Shown here one piece after another: positions 1 through 10,086 of a DNA stretch of 64,000 bases. Under the pieces are notes generated by a model. That model searched no databases. It was not told where the DNA came from and saw nothing but the letters and a program-made list of their open reading frames with translations. Within the stretch, counting starts at the first letter, position 1, and every line of letters starts with the position of its first letter. The DNA is from Zygnema cylindricum (taxonomy: Eukaryota > Streptophyta > Zygnematophyceae > Zygnematales > Zygnemataceae). The DNA is taken from assembly GCA_037447655.1 (NCBI GenBank), contig JBBHKE010002887.1, positions 434,001 through 498,000 on the forward strand. Reading direction: 5' to 3'. The position numbers and the translations under genes were made by a program.

Positions 1-971
1 CTATTGTACCTACATCTCCCGAAATTCCGGCCGACGACGAATTTGACCGTTTCGCGCAAAAGAGCATCTCGATCGTCGATGCGAAAATAAACAATTTCGA
101 AAGGTGACATCTAGACCATTGACCCGTGTGACAGACAAAGCGACTGTCAGTTCTGACGAAGCGACGTCATTGGACCATTTTAAGTCGTGAACCATTTGGA
201 GGTTCATGCATTCACATGTAGATAGGAAGGGTTTTAATCCGTAGGTTATAGATTTTGTAACGTAGGGCATAGGATTTTGGCTTTCTATTGGCTGAATCCA
301 AACTAGACGCAAATACTTACATAGCACGCTGTACTCTGATTGGCTTGTTCTCACTAGGCGTAGTTTTTGTTACTTAGTTCATTTCGGATCATTTCCTGCA
401 CACAATTTTCAAGTGCAGGAATTATTTATTTTCAGTATTGAGGATTTTCTGCAGCCATCTTTTTATTTGTAAAATTGTCCGGACAGCTTAGAGGCGATTT
501 TTTGCCTTTGCGTGAAGCGTCTAGTTTTCTATTACATTATCAATATCTTGTAAAGCCTTGCAAATTAATCTATACGGCTTCGGCCAAAACCTACATGGTT
601 TCCCTTCACTTTTCTCGTCCTTTTGAGTGGATTTCGACCGCGTTCCCACGACACAAACTTATTTTCCCGACTCTGGCTGAGCTTTTATTAGTGTGGAAGT
701 TGCATGTTGGGATTATTGATTTTTTTTATTTATTTCTTGTGATTGTGTATTTATTTATATTTGCTTATGCGCATCTTTTGAGTTTGGCTATCTCAAACAT
801 CATAAGTGTTCGGCATATTGTCATTTTCAATTTTTGTTGTTTGTCTTTCTCGGTTGTTTATGCTTTGATTTGTTTTATTTAAGTATAAATTCAGATTATC
901 CTTGATAAGATAACTCCTGCAAGGAATATAAATAGACCGTGGGGCCTAGTTGTCATCCATCGGCTTAGTAG
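1..971 (+). repeat. G1 LTR-like block L1 (left end outside window)
   Basis: This is the right-hand part of a long-terminal-repeat-like block of gypsy element G1. It aligns with about 2.7-3.68 kb (L2), 25.57-26.55 kb (L3) and 27.62-28.59 kb (L4). It has a TATA-like aatataaata at about 928-937 and ends at ggcttagta, directly followed by the next block. It looks closer to L3 than to L2/L4 (for example tccggacag and atcaatatctt are shared with L3). Sense strand is inferred from the internal region that follows L2. No coding potential is recognised in the ORF-like stretches here. Confidence 0.7.
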
Positions 972-3679
972 AATAAACCGACCTAACCATAACCAGCTAA
1001 GTCGTTGACCTTTTATTTTCTTCCACTTTGCCTATTGTTATATTTATTCATTTTTCTCTTTCATGTCTTATTTCATTCACAACATCTTTTCATCATTTCG
1101 GTTTAAGTGGAGCACAGCTGATGATATTGCATGCATCTTCACGTTATTTGACACATGCATATAATCCGTCGAGCATACGACGAATGAACGAAGAAGCACC
1201 ATAATTGCGCAAACTTTGAAACCGTAACACCTATAAAATTATTGGTGGCCACAACCCTATAAACTTATAGAAAACCCTACGATAGGGTGAAAACCAAGTG
1301 TTCCGCCGTTATATTGAGACATGTAACGAGGCTTTTTTGTAGAAGTGCGTGTTTTGCCAACGCTTTATAGTAACCCACCTATTCATCCATCAAACAAACG
1401 ACAAATGAACTAAGACGCACCATAATTGCCCAAACTTTGAAAACGTAGAACCTTTAAATTTATCGGCGGCCACAACCCTATAAACTTATATAAAAGACTA
1501 AGAGAGGGTGAAAACCAAGTTTTCCGCCGATATATTGAGACATGCAACAAGGTTTTTTTGTAGAAGTGTGTGTTTCGACCACGCTTTGTAATAACCCACT
1601 TATTCATCCATCGAGCATACGACGAATGAACTAAGACGCAACATAATTGCATAAACTTTGAAAACGTAGAACCTTAAAAATTATCGGTAGCCACAACCCT
1701 ATAAACTTATATAAAAGACTACGAGAGGGTGAAAACCAAGTTTTCCGCCGATATATTGAGACATACAACGAGGTTTTTTTGTAGAAGTGTGTGTTTCAAC
1801 CACGCTTTGTAATAACCCACCTATTCATCCGTCGAGCATAGGACGAATGAACCAAAAAGCACCATAATTGCGCAAACTTTGAAACCGTATAACATTTAAA
1901 ATTTTCGGTGGCCACAACCATATAAACTTATATAAAAGACTGCAAGAGGGTGAAAACCAAGTTTTCCGCCGATATATTGAGACATTCAACGAGGTTTTTT
2001 TGTAGAAGTGTGTGTTTCGACCACGCTTTGTCATAACCCATCATTCATCCGTTAAGCATACGACGAATGAACTAAGACGCAACATAATTGCATAAACTTT
2101 GAAAACGTAGAAACTTTAAAATTATCGGTGGCCACAACCCTATATATTGATATAAAACCCTACGAGAGGGTGAAAACCAAGTTTTCCGCCGATATATTGA
2201 GACATGCAACGAGGTTATTTTGTAGAAGTGTGTGTTTTGACCACGCTTTGTAATAACCCACATATTCATCCTGTCATGTCGCATCTCGTCGACCATTTTA
2301 ATTATTTATATTTAGGTGTTAGGACGGGCAACCGCCACACTAATTTGTATTTGGGTGTTATTTGGGTTTTACAGGACCGTACATACCTACATTTTGCGTA
2401 AGCGTCGACCGTACATTTTTACATTGCTGTACAAGTCGACCGTACATATGTATTTTTGACTGTACGACTAATATTTCCCGGAATTCCCGTGATGACGATT
2501 TGGACCGTACTCGCAGTCATACCGTACGACATATATTTTTTGGGATTTCCGCCGACGGAAGATTCGATTATTCCGTGTTGACCGTAGGACTTACGTTGAC
2601 CAAAATTTCCGCGGCCACAAATCAGCACGTACCTGCGGTCCTGCCGTACCTGCTTTCATTTCCCGGATTATCCACCGACGTCCTATTTTCGAATTCACGG
2701 TCGTACAAATAATCTACTGTGCCTGCATCTCCCCAAATTCCAGCCAACGACGAGTTTGAATCATTTTGCGCGAAGGAGCATCTCGACCATCGACGCAAAG
2801 TATACTATTATCGTTATATCTCATCTGGACCATTGATGCGAGTGACAGACAAATCGGCTGTCAGTGCTGACAAAGTGACGTGATTGGACCATTTTAAGTC
2901 GTAAACAATTTGGAGGTTCACGCGTTCACATGTAGATAGGAAGGTTTTAATCCGTAGGTTATAGATTTTATAACGTAGGGCATAGGATATCGGCCTCCTA
3001 TTGGCTGAATTCAAACTAGACGCAAATACTTACATAGCTCACAGTACTCTGATTGGCCTCTTTTCACTAGGCGTAGTTTTTGTTACTTAGTTCATTTCGG
3101 ATCATTTCTTGCACACAATTTTCAAGCGCAGGAATTATTTATTTTCAGTATTGAGGATTTTCTGCAGCCATCATATATTTGTAAAATTGTCCAGACAGCT
3201 TAGAGGCGATTTTCTGCCTTTGCGTGAAGCGTCTAGTTTTCCATTACATTATCAATTTATTGTAAGCCTTACATATTAATCTATATGGCTTTGGCCAAGA
3301 CCTACACGGTTTCCATTCACTTGTCTCGTCCTTTGGAGTGGATTTCGACCGCGTTCTCGCGACACAAACTTCTTTCTTTGGCTTTGGCTGACCTTTTATT
3401 AGTGTGGAAGTTGCATATTGGGATTATTGATTTGTTTTTTTTATTTCTTGTGATGGTGTATTTATATATATTTGCTTATGCGCATCTTTTGAGTTTGGCT
3501 ATCTCAAACATCATAAGTGTCGGGCATATTGTCATTTTCAGTTTGTTGTTTGTCTTTCTCGGTTGTATATACTTTGATTTGTTTTATTTAAGTATAAATT
3601 CAGATTATCCTTGATAAGATAACTCCTGCAAGGAATATAAATAGACCGTGGGGCCTAGTGGTCATCCATCGGCTAAGTA
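972..3679 (+). repeat. G1 5' LTR-like block L2
   Basis: A 2.7-kb repeat beginning aataaaccgacc, the same start as L3 (right after a G-rich polypurine tract) and L4. Its length exceeds L3 (1603 bp) by 1105 bp, exactly five units of the 221-bp tandem repeat it contains. The TATA-like aatataaata near 3637 and the matching end ggctaagta at 3679 define the right limit shared with the other blocks. The block does not show the usual TG..CA ends, so the true LTR end may lie further right, in what is called leader here. L2 and L4 are about 98-99% identical outside the tandem array. Confidence 0.7.
1158..2271 (+). repeat. 221-bp tandem repeat array, five units, inside L2
   Basis: Landmark cgaatgaac (or acaaatgaac) recurs at about 1181, 1402, 1623, 1844 and 2064, a period of 220-221 bp. 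Each unit carries a TATA-like acttatataaaagac (cttataga in the first) and the phrase gttttccgccgatatattg, so each could add a promoter or enhancer copy to the LTR. The short reverse-strand ORFs in the array repeat with the unit and are not genes. L4 has two units at the same place and L3 has none. Confidence 0.9.
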
Positions 3680-5069
3680 TTCGTGCACTTGAAAATTGTC
3701 GTATTTTCTTTTCTCGCTTGTTTGTTTTTATTTCAATTTCGGTTTTCTTTTTATCTAAAGAAAAAAAAAACAGAAACATTTAAAAAAAATAAAAAATATA
3801 TGTTTATAGATACATTTCTACAAAAATCTATAACTAGCTTTACATATATAATTACCATTTGCTTATTAGTTGACGTTTTACTTTATTGGCCATTTTTCGA
3901 CCAACAATATACTACAATAACTTAAGTATTTGGTTTTTGTTTTCCCCATTTTCTTTGTTATATATAAGGGGCATTGTTTGCTCACATTGAGGCAAACTTC
4001 ACTAAGGATTGGAGTTAGTGGAGCGGATCAGTTCTTAGGAGCTATGCAAAACTTCGGTTGTAGCGAACAACCGCAGTTCACCTTTGGCAAAATCTCAGAT
4101 TGCTAAGAGTGTTATGTAAGTATCACGATGCCTTGCGGGTATACGCGCGTGCTAAGGTAGTCGGTTGATCATATAGAGTGATCGTGTTTGGAGTGGATTA
4201 GTGTTAATACACTTGTATTGAGCATTGCATTTGTCCAGCTTTCCCTGCTTGCTATCTAGCCTTGAGTGGCCTTGGCTGAGTTTGCTTTGCCCAGAGTGGA
4301 ATTTCTTCATAGATCTTAGCGTTGGAGGCATTGGTTATCTCTTTTGTGGATTGTGTCGCATTAGATCTGCACTTGGGAGTGCTTGGATAGTAAGTTATTT
4401 GCCTTTATAGATTTGGCCCTTCGGCCTTGTCCCCTTATTTGCAGAGTAGAAGATTTTGGTAATACGGCTTCCTGTAAGATCTGGCCATCGAGGCTTGTCT
4501 GGTCATCATTTGGTGTTATCATTTTTTATGCCCACCGATTAGGATAATCTTGATTATCTTGTCGAAACCACTCGATCGTCGGCCTCGTTTAGGCCCACGG
4601 AATCCGGACCATCAGATTTATCTAGTCTTTAGGACCATCCTTTCCTAAATATCTCGGGTCAAATTTCCCCTTCGGTTCGATCTACTCTCACCTCGGTATC
4701 TTCCTTATCATCACTGTCTTCCACATTTTTGGAAGAGAAATTTGAACACGATTCCCTTGACAAGTCGGATTCCAATTCATTATCTTTTTGGTTTCCACAA
4801 ATTACAAATTCATTACTATCCCCAAGCATTCCATTATTGGAAATGGCTTCCACATCCGAGGGAGGGGGTCGCCTTCATTTCTGTTTTTCAGGAATGAAGG
4901 ACACTATGACTTTATCGCATTTTCGAATGCTATTCGATACCGAAATGCGTGATCTTGCATTTCGGTACCAAGATCGGTTCAGCCTACGGGTCGCTTTCAC
5001 TCTTTTAGGCGTTACCTTCGCGGTTCAGCCCTTACTCTTTATTCCCGCAAGTATGATTCCGTACTTGCG
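3680..5069 (+). other. G1 leader between LTR-like block and gag
   Basis: About 1.4 kb of non-coding or poorly coding sequence. It contains A- and T-rich runs (3720-3800), a second TATA-like tatatataagg at about 3960, and then a more balanced stretch. No tRNA primer-binding site could be recognised at its left end. The same leader is present at 28590-29978 with only scattered differences. The last part holds a small open frame (4843-5073). Confidence 0.6.
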
Positions 5070-5073
5070 ATGA
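4843..5073 (+). CDS. Possible upstream ORF overlapping the G1 gag start
   Basis: A 76-codon frame starts at aaATGGct and ends at a TGA that overlaps the gag ATG as ATGA (5070-5073). The frame is also open for more than 150 bases upstream of this ATG. The second copy (29752-29982) has the same length and the same ATGA overlap, but the two copies are segmental duplicates, so this is not independent conservation. The predicted product has no domain I recognise. It may be a translational regulator, the N-terminus of gag in a shifted frame, or chance. Confidence 0.25.
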   Translation: MASTSEGGGRLHFCFSGMKDTMTLSHFRMLFDTEMRDLAFRYQDRFSLRVAFTLLGVTFAVQPLLFIPASMIPYLR

Positions 5074-6720
5074 CAAAGTTTTCTCCAGCTTTCGCTGGGA
5101 GTCCTGCTATAATGGGACAACCAGTAATTCCCTACCAACCGGCTATTCGGAAGTCCTTGATCTCAATGGTGATGTTATTACAGCAGCAGTTGCGGAAATA
5201 CCGCAGCAGTTTGCAATAGCCGCGCGTGCTTGAATTCCAGCACGACCAGCGATGACGATCCCTCTATTGATCCACTCTCTGTCATGTTTGAAATGTTGCA
5301 AGCGGAATACCGTATTCAAAACCCTGACCAAGTTCGTGAGTTAATGAACTTCGAACAGAAGTCAGGAGAGACCGCCACTGCATTGCGTGCTCGTATGGAA
5401 ACTCTTCGTGAAGCATTGCCGGACTTAATGTCGGATGCTGAAGCTGTCCATAAATTTGTAGGACAATTTCCGAGTCAGTCTAAGAAATTTATTCAGAGTC
5501 ACCTGACTCAAACATACGGCTTGAAGTTCACTTTGGACCATGCCGCCCAGCATGCCATGGAATACGAAATGCAAAATTGTTGGTGGGAAGCCCATGACCG
5601 TCCTAAAGCGGTCCCGAAAGAACCGATTGTTCCACCATGGAACAATCCTTGTCCTAACAACCAGCCTTGCAAAGTCTTGGCCATGGGAACCCCACCTGTT
5701 GCTCTCGAAAATCGATTATGTTTTCGATGTGGGAAGACGGGGCATGATGCCCGAATGTTTCCAAACATAACCGTTACCTGTACATATTGCAAGCAAACCG
5801 GACACTATGTCCAACGTTGCCATATGGAGAACCCGAAATTTTCTTATCAAAACCAAATTAAAAATGGTGTTATTTCTCTTGATCCGCAAAACCGGTTCAA
5901 CCGGTTAATGAACCGGAGAATAACACCACTCCACCTAAGGTATCTCGTAGAGCGAGAGAGCGTTTAGAAATGCAAGAGCAAATGGCGGCTATGATGAAAG
6001 AACAATTTGCAGCCTTCATGACTCAAATGAAACCACAATTTATTGGCATGGCTCGCACTGTTGTACACATGCCCACATTGGCAGGTCGTATCTTACGAGA
6101 TTCCACCATCCAACAACGAGAGGCTACGTTCGACAAAGGTTCGACCGATCAAAGCCGTGACGGTAAAACCCCTAACACACGCATTCCTTTGTCATTCACT
6201 AAAGAGCATTCTCCTCCCTTGCCCGAAACCGCTTCAGCCATCGCGGTTGAAGCTCTCAACATGGTGGATCGAACTATACATAAGGCACACTGTGTGAATG
6301 AACGCTTGTGCATTCTATCCACTATGATTTCCAACTCACCAAAAATCTCCCCTATCTCCTTTACCTTCGATAGCTCGGCTGCACCTGCCGCGCTACAAGC
6401 ACTTCAGCTGCACAGAAATCTTGCTGCTATTCAGCCTATTTCTATAGAGGAGCGAAATCATCTCGATCCTCACATCAGTTTTTTGGATAACGGGAAGGTT
6501 GCATTGTTGATCAATGGTATAGCCCCTTCCCTGCCTCTGATGGATACGGGTGCAAAGCTGGTGATATTAGCTCTAGCTTTGCACTCAATCTTGGTCTAAC
6601 TCCAGAAAAGCTTCAGTCCACTTCTACTCGCTTGTTAACATCAGCGGGTACAATGGAGCCACTCCTAAGAATCAGTAAAGAACCGCTCGTTTTCAGGTTC
6701 CAGAACGGAACAGCCACAGA
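5070..6720 (+). pseudogene. G1 gag and protease, broken
   Basis: Gag of a Ty3/gypsy element, followed by the start of the aspartic protease. Two zinc knuckles are visible: one at 5719-5763 (C-x2-C-x4-H, last Cys replaced by Phe) and one at 5779-5820 (CTYCKQTGHYVQRC). The protease active site DTGA is at 6543-6554. Breaks: a one-base loss near 5147 and another near 5269 (the copy at 29979 keeps both bases), an in-frame TGA at about 5231, and a two-base loss near 6570. A frame change just after the second knuckle (about 5885-5930) is shared with the other copy and could be a gag/pro frameshift site. The gene is cut at 6720 by G2 and resumes at 20713. Confidence 0.8.
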
Positions 6721-6725
6721 CTTTG
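6721..6725. repeat. Target-site duplication of G2, left (ctttg)
   Basis: The five bases ctttg precede the G2 5' LTR and are repeated right after the 3' LTR at 20708-20712. This fixes the G2 insertion point within the G1 protease region. Confidence 0.9.
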
Positions 6726-7212
6726 TGTAACAGGGTTACAAGGTTGGGAACTTAGTGGCTAGAAACTCGGCTGCTATAATTGCGAATGCAGAGCATCGCA
6801 GCTGTGATTCCAGATTAGCGTAACATAGCAGCTTGGAAGAATAACGTAACGCAGCATAGCAACGCAGCGTAGCAGTATAACAAGGCCGCAGAATGTAAAT
6901 TTTACTGTATAGTTCTAGAAGAATATTGTGGATAGATCTCGGTTGACCGCGAAGGTCCACGTGTACATTTGTACAGTATTGGGTTGACTAGCAGTTAGTT
7001 AGTTTAAATAGTGAGACAGACGTAGTAGAAGACAGACTCTTTGAGTAGACCCTCGCAGCGTGTGCTGAATCTTGTAATCCTCTCTTGAGTAATAAAGCGC
7101 CATCTTGTCTGTCACTGCTGTGTGCACCTGCTGTTGCTACAAGAGGATCCTTAAAGCTTTCGGCTGTGCATTTTGGTGTATTGTGGTGCCTATAATTCTT
7201 GCCCCTTTTACA
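6726..7212 (+). repeat. G2 5' LTR
   Basis: A 487-bp LTR beginning TGTAACAGGG and ending TTTTACA. It contains degenerate GCAGCGTAGCA-type short repeats at 6785-6880, a TATA-like ttaaatagtgag near 7003, and an AATAAA polyadenylation-like signal (gagtaataaagc) at about 7087. The homologous LTR is at 20213-20707. Confidence 0.92.
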
Positions 7213-7213
7213 C

Positions 7214-7225
7214 TGGTATCAGAGC
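7214..7225 (+). other. G2 primer-binding site (tRNA-iMet 3' end)
   Basis: tggtatcagagc, one base after the LTR, is the standard plant primer-binding site complementary to the 3' end of initiator methionine tRNA. Confidence 0.95.
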
Positions 7226-7246
7226 TATTCCCCGTGACTCGACAGC

Positions 7247-8682
7247 ATGGAAGAACACGGCGTATCCACTCCGGAAATGTTAACGCAAGTTCTTAGGGAG
7301 TTAGAAAGCGTGAGATTACAAAACGCGCAGCTGAGCAACACCGTCGCAATTTTGGAATCTCCTCTCGGTGAGCGACCTCATGGAGGCATGGAGAGGGACC
7401 ACAGGAGACCGAAATTACGACTTCCCGACGAGTGCGACCTTGCAAGACACAAGAACCTGGACACTTGGCTATTCTCTTTTGCAAATTATCTCGATAATTT
7501 TCCTAGCCTATCGGACCGTGAGAAGATTCACTACGCGGGTGGTCTTCTTAAGGGGGCAGCGGGTGCATGGTGGAGGACATTGGTGGAGAGTGATGAAATA
7601 CCGACCGTTTGGGCTCTCTTCGTTCAATTCCTCCGTGACGCCTAGCAGTCTGTTAATACGGTTAAGGTTGCAAGAGATAAGATCGCAGTGTTGAAGCAAC
7701 GAACTTCGGTGTTGGAGTTTACGCAACGGTTTTTGGAGTGCAAGGTTCATATACCTACGATGACGGAGGACGAAAATATGGATCGTTACGTGCAGGGGCT
7801 GAATCTTCCATTCGTAGGGATGTGGAACAATGGCTTGCTCTGGAAAGCACAACTCCTAGAGTCTCAGCGATCATTTAGTTTGCTAAACGGACCGATTCAG
7901 TCGACTTCACCCTCCGACCACCCTATCATTTAGGGTCGAGTAGCGGTGGAGTGGGTCGTCGAGATGATGGTCCAACTCCCATGGAGCTCGGAGCAATTGA
8001 TGAGGATAAGGAGGTGGTCAACGTACTGCGGAAAAAGAAGAAGACTATCAAGACCAAGGCCAACAACTTGTCCCCCGAGAAGCTCCAACGGAGGAGGGAA
8101 AACCGCTCATGCTTCCAGTGCGGTTCCAAGGACAATATGGCCCGAGAATGTTCAAAACGGAAAAATCTAGCAATGGGGAAACTTAACGTCATGAGGTTAG
8201 CTGGTGAAGGAGGAGACCCTTTGATATTTCGGGCTCAAATTGGAGTGAGCGCAACTAACTTCATGGTGGACTCTAGAGCATTGGGAAATTTCATCAATGA
8301 GGCGACGGTGAAGAGGTTAAAACTTCCTCTCGTGGTGCTTCAGGATCGTCAGTCGGTACAATTGGCAGACGGGAGTTCCTTGTCCATTACCCATTGTACT
8401 CTGAGAATACACGTCGGAATTGGGGATTTCCATTGGTTTGACACTCTTCAGGTATTACCGCTTGGAAATCGTGAAGTAATATTGGGGAAACCGTAGTTAC
8501 AAAAGTGGAACCCGGTGATCGATTGGAGAAGTGGCGACATGAGAGTAAGGAAAGGTGAAAAAGAGTTTGAGGTAAAAGCGAGAGCGGTTGGTAAGAGATC
8601 GAAAAAGGGACGCCTGCTTTCGACCTTACAGCTTAAGAGGGCACTCATAAAAGGGGAAACCATTGGTGTTGCAGTCATCTAA
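7247..8682 (+). pseudogene. G2 gag-protease, broken
   Basis: Gag starts at ATG 7247, 21 bases after the PBS. It is stopped by a TAG at 7643 where the second copy has TGG, then suffers frame changes around 7800-7950. The zinc knuckle is at about 8110-8152 (CFQCGSKDNMARECSKRKN, with the His replaced by Asn; the second copy has His). The protease active site reads DSRA here and DFGA in the second copy, so both have lost the DSGA or DTGA motif. A further TAG lies at 8494. The frame ends at a TAA (8680-8682) that is also present in the second copy, three bases before the pol ATG in the same frame. Confidence 0.88.
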
Positions 8683-8685
8683 CCT

Positions 8686-9025
8686 ATGGAGGAGGCGAAG
8701 GAGGAGATTCCAGGGGAATGGAAGAAAAAGGACCTTGACTTCGACTCAAAAGAAAGGGACGACACCAGAAAGGCTTCCGAAGAGTCCTCGGAAGTCGTGA
8801 CAAAACTTCTCGAGGAGTTCGTAGATGATTTCCCCCCGAATCTCCCCGAGGGCTTACCTACGAAGCGCAAAGTTGACCATAAGATTGAACTTGTTCTCGG
8901 AGCGGTACCCCCGGCTAATCGGATATACAAAATGAGTTACACCAAATTAGACGAGCTCAAAAGGCAACTTGCAGAGTTGGTCGAAGCCGGAGGAGTAGAA
9001 CTGAGCAAGTCACCATATGGAGCTC
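8686..9025 (+). pseudogene. G2 pol, first part (RT N-terminus)
   Basis: This region encodes the lead-in to reverse transcriptase (DDFPPNLPEGLPTKRKVDHK, then the stretch up to KSPYGA). It is cut after PYGA by copia C1, and continues at 15472 with [11 protein letters not shown]. It lies three bases after the gag-protease stop in the same frame. The ATG at 8686 may be a real internal start, or the join may be by stop readthrough. Confidence 0.85.
9020..9025. repeat. Target-site duplication of C1, left (gagctc)
   Basis: gagctc flanks C1 here and again at 15472-15477. Five of the six bases are likely the true duplication. Removing C1 restores the continuous RT reading PYGAPVLF. Confidence 0.85.
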
Positions 9026-10072
9026 TTGAAACTCTAAGACCTCCATAAGTCCTCAGAGTGGACAGCTTTCAAGAAGCCTCTAGGATAATCCTGACCCCTT
9101 TGTGTTTCAGCAAACAGAACTGCCACCTTGGCAGACAAAAACTCTGACCACCTGCACCCCTGTGAAGGCAAGACTCCCCTGAGTCAATAGCAAAAAGAAT
9201 CTCTGAATTTGCTCCCGTGAGCAGTGAGTTATGGAGGGTCAAAGTTGACCTTTGGTACAGAAGCTCTCTGGGAGAGAGGGTCCTATCTTCTAATTTTTTT
9301 AAGTCCTATCTCTCTCACTGACTCTATCTACTGATGTACGCAACCTATCACATTACAGTTCCGTACGCAAAAGTACAGCTGCCGGTGTACTTTATGTACG
9401 GACACTGTACGACATGGCCTAAATGTCCACACGTGGTATGTCCGGATTCGCTCCTTTAATCCTTGGAGATGCCGCGCTCCAATGTAACATTGCCACGTGT
9501 CATCCGATGTGGCGATGCCCACAAACCGCCGAATTCTTCTTCCGCGATCTCAACGCTAATTCAGGCCGTCCGATTAAACTCGCATTTGATCGTAGCCGTA
9601 ATAAATACATGCGCAGTATTTGTTTCGCTTACGAAATCAATGCGCGGTATTGATTTCTTATCCGTACCGCAATTCGTACTTTTAGATACCAGATCTATGT
9701 ATACCGTTAACAATTATAGTTAAATGATTTATCCTACGAATTAATGTTTAATTAATTATCGTACTATATAATACGTAAGACTACTTCTAGACTTAACGGC
9801 TAAGGCTACTGGCTATCTACTATTTGTCGACCGGCATGTACTAGGATCAAATCCTGTGGCCGGCACATACCTTTTAGTAAATAATCCCCTAACTAATATA
9901 AATTTCCCGTAAACCTCAGGATAGCCTAGGTAGCCATGGCTCTAGCTTCCTCTCCAATTTCTCAGTGACCGGGACAAGTTTGAGAGTTGGAGAGAGAAGT
10001 TAGAGGTAGACTGCCTCGGCTTCTTTATTTCTATTCAGACCTAGAAAATACTTTAAAACCATTAATTTCTAC
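9026..10072 (-). repeat. C1 3' LTR (subfamily A)
   Basis: About 1046 bp, sense strand reverse. Reverse-strand polypurine tract aaaataaggggag (plus-strand 10073-10085) precedes it. Contains a G-box-like cacgtg near 9495, clustered gtac motifs at 9360-9415, and a tRNA-like stretch at 9794-9866 on the plus strand. The sense 3' end holds an ATG 20 bases from the LTR end (plus-strand 9027-9046). Confidence 0.92.
9794..9866 (+). other. tRNA-like module in C1 3' LTR (antisense)
   Basis: The sequence has an A-box-like ggctaaggctac and a B-box-like aggatcaaatcct with a short T-stem, followed by a T-rich tail ttttagtaaataa. It runs opposite to the LTR sense. The same module is at 15191-15266 in the other LTR and, more diverged, in every copia LTR of the window. 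It is degenerate, so not a functional tRNA gene. Confidence 0.45.
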
Positions 10073-10086
10073 TCTCCCCTTATTTT

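Noticed and set aside
475-882. Hydrophobic ORFs in the LTR blocks (475-882, 3285-3614, 28195-28524) that could look like membrane proteins
   Set aside because: They come from T-rich LTR sequence, differ in frame and stops between copies, and have no family resemblance.
1158-2271. Regular repeats that could suggest a CRISPR array
   Set aside because: Units are 221 bp with no unique spacers and lie inside a plant LTR. They are a tandem satellite-like array.
1410-2296. Reverse-strand ORFs with similar proteins (RRKTWFSPS and so on)
   Set aside because: They repeat with the 221-bp unit and have no start context or domain. They are shadows of the repeat.
3680-3700. A tRNA primer-binding site directly after L2
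   Set aside because: ttcgtgcacttgaaaattg does not match the complement of any tRNA 3' end I can recall. The true LTR limit of G1 stays open.
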